Below, in pieces: positions 57,310-64,000 of a stretch of 64,000 nt of DNA. The DNA lies in the NCBI GenBank assembly GCA_017521425.1, contig JAFXCQ010000030.1, positions 62,001 through 126,000 on the forward strand. Direction: 5' to 3'. Position 1 is the first letter of the stretch. Each line of letters starts with the position of its first letter. The DNA comes from Clostridia bacterium (GTDB lineage Bacteria > Bacillota > Clostridia > Oscillospirales > Acutalibacteraceae). Both the position numbers and the translations under genes were made by a program. A model generated the notes under the pieces. That model was not told the origin of the DNA, did no database searches, and saw nothing but the letters and a program-made list of their open reading frames with translations.

Positions 57310-58422
57310 TTATATAAATTCTGCAATAACTGCGTTTGACAGTAAAAAGCCTTTTTCTGTAAGTGAAATAATATTGTTATCATAATCAATCAAACCTTGT
57401 TCTTTTAAAAATCGGGCTTTTTCTATTATTCTTTTTACAGGTACTTCACCGAATTTTGATTCTAATTCATTTAAATCAAGACCTTGCTTTAAGCGAAGGC
57501 GAAGCATTATGAATTCTTCTTCGTCACCACCATCGCAATCAAATACAGGTGGTTTCCCATCTATAAAAGCATTTATATCATTCGGAAAATAATATCTTTT
57601 TCCGTTTATAAATGAATGAGCAGAAGGTCCAAGACCTAAGTAATTATGGAGTAACCAGTATTTTGTATTATGTCTGCTCTCATAGCCTTCTTTTGCAAAA
57701 TTTGAAACCTCATAATGCGTAAACCCGATGTTTTTTAAGTAGTTACTTGTGAATTCATAAAAGTCGCAAACTGTATTTTCATCAGGTAAATTAAGTTTGT
57801 TCTGCATTTTATAAAAAGGTGTGTTTTCTTCTATATTAAGTATATAAGCACTTACGTGTTTAACGTTACACTCTTTAATAAAATCAAGGGTTTCCTTAAG
57901 TGTTTCAATGGTTTGGTGAGGTACGCCGAGCATAATATCGAGTGATATATTATCAATATCATTTATCTTTAACTCGTTAATTATATCAAAAATCCGTTGT
58001 TTGTCAGAGCTTCTGCCAAGCTTTTTTCTTTCAATATCTACAGCCGATTGCAATCCTAAAGAGATTCTGTTTACACCGCATTTTTTAAAATAGGGGATAA
58101 GTGATTTTATATCTGAATTAGGGTTACATTCAACAGTGATTTCTGCGTCTTCTGTAATTTTATAATTTTCTTTTAATGTGGTAATAATAGAAAAGATGTT
58201 TTCACCACTTAAAACAGAGGGTGTGCCACCACCTAAATATATGGTGTTATAAATTTCAGATTTTGCATCGAAAATATCTTTAAAGCGGGGACCATTTTTT
58301 ATTTCATCAATAAGAGAACTAACGTAAACCTCTTGTAAATCAATGGGTTTCGTCAATGAATAAAAATCGCAGTAGGGACATTTCGACCTGCAAAAAGGAA
58401 TGTGAATGTAAATACCGTTCAT
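57310..58422 (-). CDS. hemW: HemW-like radical SAM protein
   Basis: 370 aa. The CX3CX2C radical-SAM cluster (C11, C15, C18) sits in HIPFCRSKCPYCDF. YLGGGTPSVL, GVNRISLGLQS and the HYEVSNFAKEGYESRHNTKYW segment are hallmarks of HemW. HemW is a haem chaperone or trafficking protein, often misnamed coproporphyrinogen oxidase. GGTGATTTT precedes the ATG. Confidence 0.93.
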   Translation of the reverse strand: MNGIYIHIPFCRSKCPYCDFYSLTKPIDLQEVYVSSLIDEIKNGPRFKDIFDAKSEIYNTIYLGGGTPSVLSGENIFSIITTLKENYKITEDAEITVECNPNSDIKSLIPYFKKCGVNRISLGLQSAVDIERKKLGRSSDKQRIFDIINELKINDIDNISLDIMLGVPHQTIETLKETLDFIKECNVKHVSAYILNIEENTPFYKMQNKLNLPDENTVCDFYEFTSNYLKNIGFTHYEVSNFAKEGYESRHNTKYWLLHNYLGLGPSAHSFINGKRYYFPNDINAFIDGKPPVFDCDGGDEEEFIMLRLRLKQGLDLNELESKFGEVPVKRIIEKARFLKEQGLIDYDNNIISLTEKGFLLSNAVIAEFI

Positions 58423-58443
58423 AAAATCACCAATTTTATTATA

Positions 58444-58647
58444 CTATCGGGGGTCTGGTTTTTCAACATATTTTTCTTGCTTTGCTAAAACGAATTTATT
58501 TTTGCAACCACCCAATTCGTGCTTACATTTCAGATGGTTAAGACACTTAAGCTTCTTTTTGCCATTATAATAGGCAGTTTCCTGTAAAATAATATTTTTG
58601 TTTACCACAGAGCAGTACTGTTCATAAGTAAAAGCGTGTTTGTCCAA
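58444..58647 (-). CDS. Small Cys-containing hypothetical protein
   Basis: About 67 aa from a TTG nine bases behind AAGGG; a TTG three codons earlier is an alternative. Basic, with a spaced Cys pattern (CLNHLKCKHELGGCKNK) that could bind a metal. It lies between hemW and bofA on the minus strand. No known family. Moderate confidence that it is expressed. Confidence 0.5.
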   Translation of the reverse strand: MDKHAFTYEQYCSVVNKNIILQETAYYNGKKKLKCLNHLKCKHELGGCKNKFVLAKQEKYVEKPDPR

Positions 58648-58773
58648 AAAAATCAACCCTTCAGAAAATTTCTATATATAATAAGTATGCGCGTAAAATT
58701 TAAAATATAATCTTCATAATTTTAGTAATACAAGCATATAGATTAACAGGATAAAAATACAAATGGTGATTTT

Positions 58774-59025
58774 ATGACAGAGTTTTATATATTTGTAGGA
58801 TTTTTAATTTTTATTGCATTAGTGATTTTTAAAATAAGCAAAAGCTTTTTCAAAGCTTTATTTACAAGTGTTTTGGGTGGACTAGGTGCGATTTGTGCAG
58901 TAGGTGCAATATCTTATTTCATCCCGATATCAATAGGTATAAACTGGTTAACTCTTTTAATATCTTCGTTGTTTTCTGTGCCAGGTGTAATTTTAGTATT
59001 GTTAATGAATATCTTTTGTGTATAA
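58774..59025 (+). CDS. bofA: BofA-like pro-sigma-K processing inhibitor
   Basis: 83 aa with two to three transmembrane helices and the conserved C-terminal run GINWLTLLISSLFSVPGVIL. BofA holds the SpoIVFB protease inactive in the outer forespore membrane until the engulfed forespore signals. GGTGATTTT precedes the ATG. It is a single gene here, not next to recR as in Bacillus. It ends at a strong terminator (59027-59062). Confidence 0.9.
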   Translation: MTEFYIFVGFLIFIALVIFKISKSFFKALFTSVLGGLGAICAVGAISYFIPISIGINWLTLLISSLFSVPGVILVLLMNIFCV

Positions 59026-59026
59026 T

Positions 59027-59062
59027 AAAAAACCGTTGTATTGTAAAATACAACGGTTTTTT
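59027..59062. terminator. Bidirectional terminator between bofA and pit
   Basis: AAAAAACCGTTGTATT, GTAA loop, AATACAACGGTTTTTT. Confidence 0.92.
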
Positions 59063-59068
59063 GATATA

Positions 59069-60142
59069 TTAAGCAAAGTAATTTTTTGTAGCAAAAGCGA
59101 CACCATAAGCTAATAAACCTGCAACAGTAGGTGAACTTACCCAGGCAATTGCAATGTTTTTAAAAACACCGAAATTTACATTACGGATACTTCGCGTAAG
59201 TCCTGCACCAATAACCGCACCGACAACTGCCTGTGAAGTAGAAACAGGGATTCCCATCCATTTACCCATTATAACTACTGTAAGAGCCATTGCTATAATT
59301 ACTAAAAAACCATCCATTTGACTTATGTTGGCAATGCTACTTCCAACTGTCATCATAACTCTCTTGGAATAGGTGAGAACACCGATTGCAATTGCAATAC
59401 CACCGATTGTTGCAGCTACACGGGCATCTGTAAGAAGGTTTGCCGCAACTCCGGTTTTGTTGAACACGGCATCGTAATATAGGGCGGTAACATTTGCGGA
59501 TGAATTGACACCAATACTATATGAAGCGAAAGCTCCTGCAAATAAATAACCTATTTTTACAATTTTGTCGTAGTGACTTAAAGATGAAAATTTATCTTCA
59601 ATGAATTTGTGGAATAACCAAACGAGAATAAACGAAATAATTCCCGCGCCCAAAGGATTTAAAATCCAGGTTGAAGCAAATTTTCCTATTTGAGGAAGAT
59701 TTATTGCTAAAATTTCCGGGTCTTTATAGTCTGCGTAAAAAAGTCCCCAACCAATTATAGCACCTGTTATAGATTGATTAGCAGAAACAGGGAATTTAAG
59801 GTAACTCATTACAAAAACAGTAAGAGCAGCGCAAGTGAAAATTATGGCTGCTTTAATTGCGGATTTAAGTCGCAAAGTTTCGACTGTGCCATTTTCTATG
59901 GCGGCTAAAACCTGCGATTCTGAAGCGATTACTTCATTACTTGTAGAAAGTTCTGCAACTTTGTCAATGTTGTTGGCACCACCAATAAAAGCACCGATAA
60001 CAACGAGAACTGCAATAATAATAACAGCGGTTCTGTATTTTACAACCCGCGTTGCAACTGCGGTACCAAATGCATTGGCAGCATCATTAGTACCAAGCGA
60101 CCAGCCCATAAATAACCCTGCAAAAAGCAAAAGGTATATCAT
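59069..60142 (-). CDS. pit: PiT family inorganic phosphate transporter
   Basis: 357 aa with about ten transmembrane helices. The PiT signature occurs twice as an internal repeat: GTNDAANAFGTAV (residues 17-29) near the N-terminus and GIPVSTSQAVVGAVIGAG near the C-terminus. Low-affinity phosphate import driven by ions. It starts 7 bases behind the DUF47 gene, and its ribosome binding site lies in that gene's end. Confidence 0.93.
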   Translation of the reverse strand: MIYLLLFAGLFMGWSLGTNDAANAFGTAVATRVVKYRTAVIIIAVLVVIGAFIGGANNIDKVAELSTSNEVIASESQVLAAIENGTVETLRLKSAIKAAIIFTCAALTVFVMSYLKFPVSANQSITGAIIGWGLFYADYKDPEILAINLPQIGKFASTWILNPLGAGIISFILVWLFHKFIEDKFSSLSHYDKIVKIGYLFAGAFASYSIGVNSSANVTALYYDAVFNKTGVAANLLTDARVAATIGGIAIAIGVLTYSKRVMMTVGSSIANISQMDGFLVIIAMALTVVIMGKWMGIPVSTSQAVVGAVIGAGLTRSIRNVNFGVFKNIAIAWVSSPTVAGLLAYGVAFATKNYFA

Positions 60143-60149
60143 AATAAAA

Positions 60150-60809
60150 TCAAGCCTTTCTTGTTACTAACATAATCTGAATTTTATCTGCAAGATTTTC
60201 AATAATATCTGAAAGCTCTGCAATTTTATCTGCGAAATCACTCATCTGCATTTTTTCAGCAAGAGTAATATCCATTTTAAATATTCTTTCGTAAAGTTTT
60301 TCTTCAATTTCGTCAACGCGTGACTCGTGTTTTCTTATTTCGTCAAGGGTAGAATGGTCTTTTAAAAGTGAACCAAAATCAGAGAATAAAAGACTGATAC
60401 TTTTTCTTAAAACTTCAAATTGTTCACGGCTGATTGATATAATTTTAAGCAAATCTTCACTATATTCATCTGGGAAAGTAAATTGTTGAAATACCGACAT
60501 TTTAGCATAATTCTCGCATTTGTTTGCAATAGCATCACAACTCGTCGCAATCGAAATTAAGTCTTCTCTTGTAGCGGTTAAGTACGAGCTACCAACAAGA
60601 GAGTCAATCATTTTTCTTAAAGAAACGTCTGCAACAGCTTCTGCTTCGCCTATACCTTTTGCCAAAGAACTTAATGAATCAAAAGATACATTTGGCGCAG
60701 AAGAAGCTCGGATGAAACTTTCAAACTGAATGAGACAGTTTTCAACATCGTTAATCTGCTCCATAATAAGCATGTGAACAGGGTTGTTTTTTATTTTGTG
60801 ATTAAACAT
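60150..60809 (-). CDS. DUF47 / PhoU-like phosphate transport accessory protein
   Basis: 219 aa, all-helical, PhoU-like. E/D-rich helices and the final segment with DFADKIAELSDIIENLADK are typical of DUF47 proteins that accompany PiT transporters. It probably controls Pit activity. GGAGGGATTTT precedes the ATG. First gene of the two-gene operon. Confidence 0.92.
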   Translation of the reverse strand: MFNHKIKNNPVHMLIMEQINDVENCLIQFESFIRASSAPNVSFDSLSSLAKGIGEAEAVADVSLRKMIDSLVGSSYLTATREDLISIATSCDAIANKCENYAKMSVFQQFTFPDEYSEDLLKIISISREQFEVLRKSISLLFSDFGSLLKDHSTLDEIRKHESRVDEIEEKLYERIFKMDITLAEKMQMSDFADKIAELSDIIENLADKIQIMLVTRKA

Positions 60810-60902
60810 AAAATCCCTCCGAATTTTTTGTATATAATTATATTATACAAGAAATTCAGAAGGGATACAATAGAAATATTAATATTTATAATTTGATTAT
60901 AT

Positions 60903-61415
60903 TTACCATTGACCTCTGCAAAGAATATGTTCTAATACTGCCGTGTAAATTGTAGTTAATATGTTAGAAATAATTATTCCTTTAATAAGACCCTGTTGGT
61001 TTTCACTATCTTTTTTTACACCGTAATAAACAATGGGGAATTCAACAATAAGTGTGAGAAACAGGTAGCCGAATCCAACTATATACATTGGCGCACGTTC
61101 TAACATCGTAGAAAAATCATATATAGAATGTGGCATCAATGAACTTAAATAATCGCATAAATACGGTGTAAGAAACGAAAGTAGATTACCGAGGATTACA
61201 AATGTAATAATTTTATTGAATTTATTGCTTTTTGAAAAATAATATATCAATAAAATTTCGGTGGCTAAAGTCACAATAATTACAAAAGGCAGAATATATA
61301 GCGGTCTGAACGGGGTGAGCCACGCCCACGAAGAATTTGCAAAAGCAGATAAGGGGACAGAAAATATTAAAATTAAAGTCATCAAAATTATATTTATATT
61401 TTTTGTTTTATTCAT
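60903..61415 (-). CDS. Hypothetical membrane protein
   Basis: 170 aa from the ATG behind GGGAG; the longer in-frame form starts before that site. A signal-like first helix ends near SAFANSS, followed by about four transmembrane helices (LPFVIIVTLATEILLIYYF onward). No charged signature or family recognised. Alone on its strand. Confidence 0.65.
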   Translation of the reverse strand: MNKTKNINIILMTLILIFSVPLSAFANSSWAWLTPFRPLYILPFVIIVTLATEILLIYYFSKSNKFNKIITFVILGNLLSFLTPYLCDYLSSLMPHSIYDFSTMLERAPMYIVGFGYLFLTLIVEFPIVYYGVKKDSENQQGLIKGIIISNILTTIYTAVLEHILCRGQW

Positions 61416-61526
61416 ATTATGAACACTCCCTAAAAATTTGATTTGTTGAGAATATATCATAATATAAAGTTATGTTCAATAATTGTACCAAATCTTAATT
61501 TAATCTTAATAAAACTGTAATATTTT

Positions 61527-62015
61527 TTATGTTAGCACTTTGAATACTACTTCAAAATTAGCGCTTTCACCAGCAACAACAAGAAAAATTTCACCCTCGA
61601 GATTATCAAGTGAAAAACTCTGACCAGATTCGTTTGGTGTGAAGTCGTGAATTATTTTATTATCTGCTAAAACTAAAAGTCGTGCGTTGCCTTTGGTAAC
61701 TGAAAATTTTTGAATTTCAATTGTGTTGTTAGTGGTTAAAGACTCCAGCGTATTGAGAGCAGTTGAACCATTAAAGTATCGACCTACATAATAGAATTCA
61801 CCATTTTTTTCATTTTCTTCGGAAGAAATACCAGTTAATCCTGAGTGGTCTATACCCTTAATAATATCTTCATCGGTAATTTTACAAAGTGAATAATTTT
61901 CTTCTCCGTTTGTATCTTTATATTCTTTCGAGTTGCCTAAATTAGGAAAAAACATAATAAGTGCAACCACAAAGATAGCAAAAATTATAATACCTGTTTT
62001 TCTGTTTTTAAACAT
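61527..62015 (-). CDS. Hypothetical membrane-anchored protein
   Basis: 162 aa from the ATG behind AAAGGAGATGATTTTT. One N-terminal membrane helix (TGIIIFAIFVVALIMFFP) and an extracytoplasmic beta-rich domain (FNGSTALNTLESL..., VTKGNARLLVLADNKIIHDF, then FSLDNLEGEIFLVVAGESANF). Looks like a small exported beta-sandwich protein. Family not identified. Confidence 0.7.
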   Translation of the reverse strand: MFKNRKTGIIIFAIFVVALIMFFPNLGNSKEYKDTNGEENYSLCKITDEDIIKGIDHSGLTGISSEENEKNGEFYYVGRYFNGSTALNTLESLTTNNTIEIQKFSVTKGNARLLVLADNKIIHDFTPNESGQSFSLDNLEGEIFLVVAGESANFEVVFKVLT

Positions 62016-62104
62016 AAAAATCATCTCCTTTTGTGATTATATTAGCACTAAAACAAAATTTTGTCATCTTAAGAAATTGTAAGAAAGAAATTTTAAATTA
62101 GTGC

Positions 62105-62133
62105 TTGACAATTTAAATTATTGGTAGTATAAT
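62105..62133 (+). promoter_or_regulatory. Promoter of tRNA-Gln
   Basis: TTGACA (62105-62110), 17-base spacer, TATAAT (62128-62133); consensus at both boxes. Confidence 0.88.
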
Positions 62134-62144
62134 ATCAAAGTCTT

Positions 62145-62218
62145 AGCGGGATAGTGTAACGGTAGCACGACAGACTCTGACTCTGTTTGTTGGGGTTCGA
62201 ATCCCTATCCCGCTGCCA
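62145..62218 (+). tRNA. tRNA-Gln (CTG)
   Basis: 74 bases with encoded CCA. Acceptor AGCGGGA/TCCCGCT, anticodon loop CTCTGAC (anticodon CTG), T-arm GGGGTTCGAATCCCT. A repeat-derived terminator follows within five bases. Confidence 0.93.
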
Positions 62219-62222
62219 AAAT

Positions 62223-62365
62223 GAAAATCCGTTCACCAAAGTGGACGGATTTTTGTTTTGTATTATTCATTATTCAATATTCATCATTCACTATTCATTA
62301 AAGAAGAACGGATTTTCAATGAATGATGAATAATGAAGTCGCTTACGCTGATGAATAATGAATAA
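62223..62365 (+). repeat. tRNA-linked repeat cassette I (terminator + heptad arms)
   Basis: Starts with a terminator hairpin AAAATCCGTTCAC / GTGGACGGATTTT plus U-run (62224-62257). An arm of TTATTCA, TTATTCA, ATATTCA, TCATTCA, CTATTCA follows, then GAACGGATTTTC and the complementary arm AATGAATGATGAATAATGAA, GTCGCTTACGC, and ATGAATAATGAATAA. A homologous promoter follows to 62407. Confidence 0.85.
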
Positions 62366-62375
62366 ATTTTTTATT

Positions 62376-62407
62376 AAGTAGCAATATTTCATTTTTTATG
62401 TTATAAT
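62376..62407 (+). promoter_or_regulatory. Promoter attached to cassette I
   Basis: AGCAATATTTCATT followed by TTTATGTTATAAT with an extended -10 (TATAAT at 62402-62407). Nearly the same sequence is found behind cassette K (63815-63847). Confidence 0.6.
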
Positions 62408-62449
62408 ATTTATTACTAACTAACCCCAAACACCAAAGAAGGTGATTTT

Positions 62450-62917
62450 ATGTCGCAGGAATATATTTTTGAATATCAGGGAACTAAGCAGATGTTTTGT
62501 GATTCTCTTAAAAAATATCCCAATAACAATGATACATTTTTTTATTTTGATAATTATATTGTGAAATTATTAGAGAATGAAATACAATTTGGTGTTGAGC
62601 GTGCAGGTCACTCGGGTGGATACTGGTTTATACCACAAATTACTGAATATGAAAATAAAATTGAATTTCGTGGTGAAATTCAATATATCGGACCTGTTGT
62701 AAACAGAAGTAAAATTCAAAAAATCAAAGATGATATATTTGTTTGTTTGATATGTATCTTGTTTTTACCTATCACTCTGTTATTGCTCTTTGGTTATTGG
62801 ATTTATAACATAATTAATAATAGGAAAAAAACGAAAATTAAAACTACAGAGGACAGGTTATTTGATTTATTAGAAAATCATCTTGGTTGCACACGAAAAC
62901 AATCGACTAACACCTAA
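62450..62917 (+). CDS. Hypothetical membrane protein
   Basis: 155 aa. AAGGTGATTTT precedes the ATG. The N-terminal 100 residues are soluble and the single long hydrophobic helix (VCLICILFLPITLLLLFGYW) lies near residues 103-122, followed by a basic tail. No family recognised. It is transcribed from the promoter carried behind cassette I. Confidence 0.65.
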   Translation: MSQEYIFEYQGTKQMFCDSLKKYPNNNDTFFYFDNYIVKLLENEIQFGVERAGHSGGYWFIPQITEYENKIEFRGEIQYIGPVVNRSKIQKIKDDIFVCLICILFLPITLLLLFGYWIYNIINNRKKTKIKTTEDRLFDLLENHLGCTRKQSTNT

Positions 62918-62958
62918 CCATCTCTTCAATCTTCGCTCTTACTTCTTACTTCAAATAA

Positions 62959-63035
62959 CTGCCCATGGCGCAGCTGGATAACGCAGCAGATTCCGATTCT
63001 GAAGAACGGGGGTTCAAATCCCTCTGGGCAGGCCA
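62959..63035 (+). tRNA. tRNA-Arg (CCG)
   Basis: 77 bases with encoded CCA. Acceptor CTGCCCA/TGGGCAG, D-arm GCGCAGCTGGATAACGC, anticodon loop TTCCGAT (anticodon CCG), T-arm GGGGGTTCAAATCCCTC. Cassette J follows after three bases. Confidence 0.92.
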
Positions 63036-63038
63036 AAA

Positions 63039-63187
63039 CGAAAATCCGTTCTCGCAAGAGGACGGGTTTTCGTTTTGTATTATTCATTTTTCATTATTCA
63101 ATATTCATCATTCATTAAAAAACGGATTTTCAATGAATAATGAAGTCGCTCGTAAACTCGCTAATGAATAATTAATAATGAATAATA
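63039..63187 (+). repeat. tRNA-linked repeat cassette J
   Basis: Terminator hairpin CGAAAATCCGTTCTC, GCAA, GAGGACGGGTTTTCG with U-rich tail. TTATTCA-type arm, GGATTTTC, AATGAATAATGAAGTCGCTC, and a further AATGAATAATTAATAATGAA arm. Same order as cassette I; the downstream promoter is not conserved here. Confidence 0.85.
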
Positions 63188-63277
63188 TTGGACAGGACAC
63201 CCGCCCCCGATTGTAATTTCAGATATGGTGTGATATAATAATTGATGCAAATAAGAACCTGTAGAGGTGCAATCTGA

Positions 63278-63613
63278 ATGAAAAATAGTGAATTATATAA
63301 AGAATTAGTAAATTCAAAATTTGATAAATTAGATTTGATGATAAATGAATATAATTCTCTTGATTGTGACGAAATTATGCGAAAATATGAGTATTTCTTA
63401 AAATGTCTCTCTTATGTAATTCAACTTGAAGAAGATAATATGATAGTCAAAATCAAGAACAAAAAATACAAAATATCATATCTAAAAACTATTTTGGATA
63501 ATGATGGTCCTGAATATGCTTTAACAATCGGATTTAATAATCCATACAATAGCAAGGTGATATATGAGATTGGAGTTTGCGTAAGAGGAACTCCGTTGCT
63601 CAAAAAAACATAA
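63278..63613 (+). CDS. Hypothetical protein
   Basis: 111 aa; GAGGTG lies 11 bases upstream of the ATG. A mainly helical N-terminus and a beta-rich C-terminus (MIVKIKNKKYKISYLKTIL... NSKVIYEIGVCVRG). No transmembrane segment, signal or known motif. Flanked by cassettes J and K. Confidence 0.6.
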   Translation: MKNSELYKELVNSKFDKLDLMINEYNSLDCDEIMRKYEYFLKCLSYVIQLEEDNMIVKIKNKKYKISYLKTILDNDGPEYALTIGFNNPYNSKVIYEIGVCVRGTPLLKKT

Positions 63614-63669
63614 ACAAGTGTCAAATTCTAATTTCTCGAACAATTGCTGAGTTGAGCTGTAAACACAAA

Positions 63670-63810
63670 CGAAAATCCGTTCTCCAAGAGGACGGATTTT
63701 CGTTTTGTATTATTCATTTTTCATTATTCAATATTCATCATTCATTAAAAGAACGGATTTTCAATGAATAATGAATAATGAAGTCGCTTACGCTGATGAA
63801 TAATGAATAA
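63670..63810 (+). repeat. Repeat cassette K
   Basis: CGAAAATCCGTTCTCCAAG / GAGGACGGATTTTCG terminator (63670-63700), TTATTCA arm, GAACGGATTTTC, AATGAATAATGAATAATGAA, GTCGCTTACGC, ATGAATAATGAATAA. Almost identical to cassette J in the first half and to cassette I in the second. No tRNA gene lies upstream. Confidence 0.85.
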
Positions 63811-63814
63811 TTAT

Positions 63815-63847
63815 TAGGTAGCAATATTTCATTCTTTATGTTATACT
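63815..63847 (+). promoter_or_regulatory. Promoter attached to cassette K
   Basis: TTAGGTAGCAATATTTCATT then CTTTATGTTATACT (TATACT at 63842-63847). Homologous to 62376-62407. Confidence 0.6.
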
Positions 63848-63865
63848 ATCCTAAGAGGTGATTTG

Positions 63866-64000
63866 ATGACCGAAAATAAACTTTGTTTTCTTAAATCTGC
63901 ATTTCCTGAATATAAGGTGGAATTTTCAGATGATTTCACCGAAGCTATTCTTGTTAACCCTAATTATGATGAAAATATAACTGTATATTATTATGTAGAT
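63866..64000 (+). CDS. Hypothetical protein (partial, runs off the window)
   Basis: ATG behind GAGGTGATTTG; open for 45 codons to the right edge. Begins TENKLCFLKSAFPEYKVEFS and looks soluble. Too short to assign. It is not similar to the protein behind cassette I even though the two share the upstream promoter sequence. Confidence 0.6.
   Translation, partial: MTENKLCFLKSAFPEYKVEFSDDFTEAILVNPNYDENITVYYYVD

Noticed and set aside
57310-58422. Oxygen-independent coproporphyrinogen III oxidase (HemN)
   Set aside because: Length and the HYEVSNFA region fit HemW; the N-terminal extension and extra Cys of HemN are absent.
62223-63810. CRISPR array
   Set aside because: The repeats are 7-base units without spacers of constant length, and no cas genes are present.
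62145-63847. Integrated element at tRNA genes with att sites
   Set aside because: No integrase, phage or plasmid genes are seen, and the repeats lie behind the tRNA 3' ends rather than duplicating them.

Overview
The window is chromosomal DNA from a low-GC, Gram-positive, endospore-forming anaerobe. It most resembles gut or rumen Clostridia of the Oscillospiraceae/Ruminococcaceae type. The evidence is a complete spoIIIAA-AH operon (5.9-10.6 kb), a BofA homologue, rubrerythrin, a T-box leader, many glycoside hydrolases, and a secreted leucine-rich-repeat protein ending in a dockerin. Start sites often follow the pattern GGTGATTT + ATG/GTG. The taxon is an inference; no rRNA is present.

Layout. 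0-5.7 kb: the tail of an unknown gene, a cNMP-binding/DUF2225 protein, and a yfhO-comM pair on the minus strand. 5.9-10.6 kb: the spoIIIA operon. 10.7-16.1 kb (minus): a Leu-type T-box leader, then a LeuA-like protein without its catalytic residues, then a TIM-barrel/acyl-CoA-synthetase fusion, and further on an amidohydrolase. 16.3-20.6 kb: a chemoreceptor, a GH42-like protein and rubrerythrin. 20.9-30 kb: an LRR-dockerin protein, guaB, a GH38 alpha-mannosidase and a YfbR-like nucleotidase. 30.2-36.3 kb: a YtrA-type regulator, an ABC ATPase and two large paralogous membrane proteins. 36.8-46 kb: a lipoprotein, lacZ, an Lrp/aminotransferase pair, an OYE-type reductase and three tandem paralogous membrane proteins. 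46.2-50.4 kb (minus): GPH transporter, HAD phosphatase and GH3 in one operon. 50.6-59 kb: tRNA-Ser, two small TTG-start genes, then tmk, DUF2156, GNAT, DJ-1, fthC, mltG, hemW and bofA. 59-64 kb: a PiT/DUF47 phosphate pair, small membrane proteins, tRNA-Gln, tRNA-Arg and hypothetical genes.

The most striking unexplained structure is a family of at least eleven intergenic repeat elements. In the main type a conserved hairpin core (CCTATCATTTTTAGTT ... AACTAAAAATGATAGG) is flanked by arms of degenerate short tandem repeats with a period of mostly seven bases. The heptamer differs from locus to locus (ATTGAAA, ATCAGGA, AGGAACT, TGCAAGT, TTATTCA, AATGCAC), but the period and the inverted arrangement are kept, often with a GCGAAGCG-like motif between arm and core. 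The elements sit directly at stop codons, and some arms encode the last codons of the neighbouring gene. A second sub-type, in three near-identical copies, carries a terminator (twice directly behind a tRNA) and in two copies a promoter. I do not recognise this family as described in Clostridia.

Metabolically the window points to a saccharolytic commensal: GH2, GH3, GH38, a GH42-like protein, a GPH symporter and a dockerin protein. The T-box operon looks like a leucine-controlled but unassigned acyl-CoA pathway.
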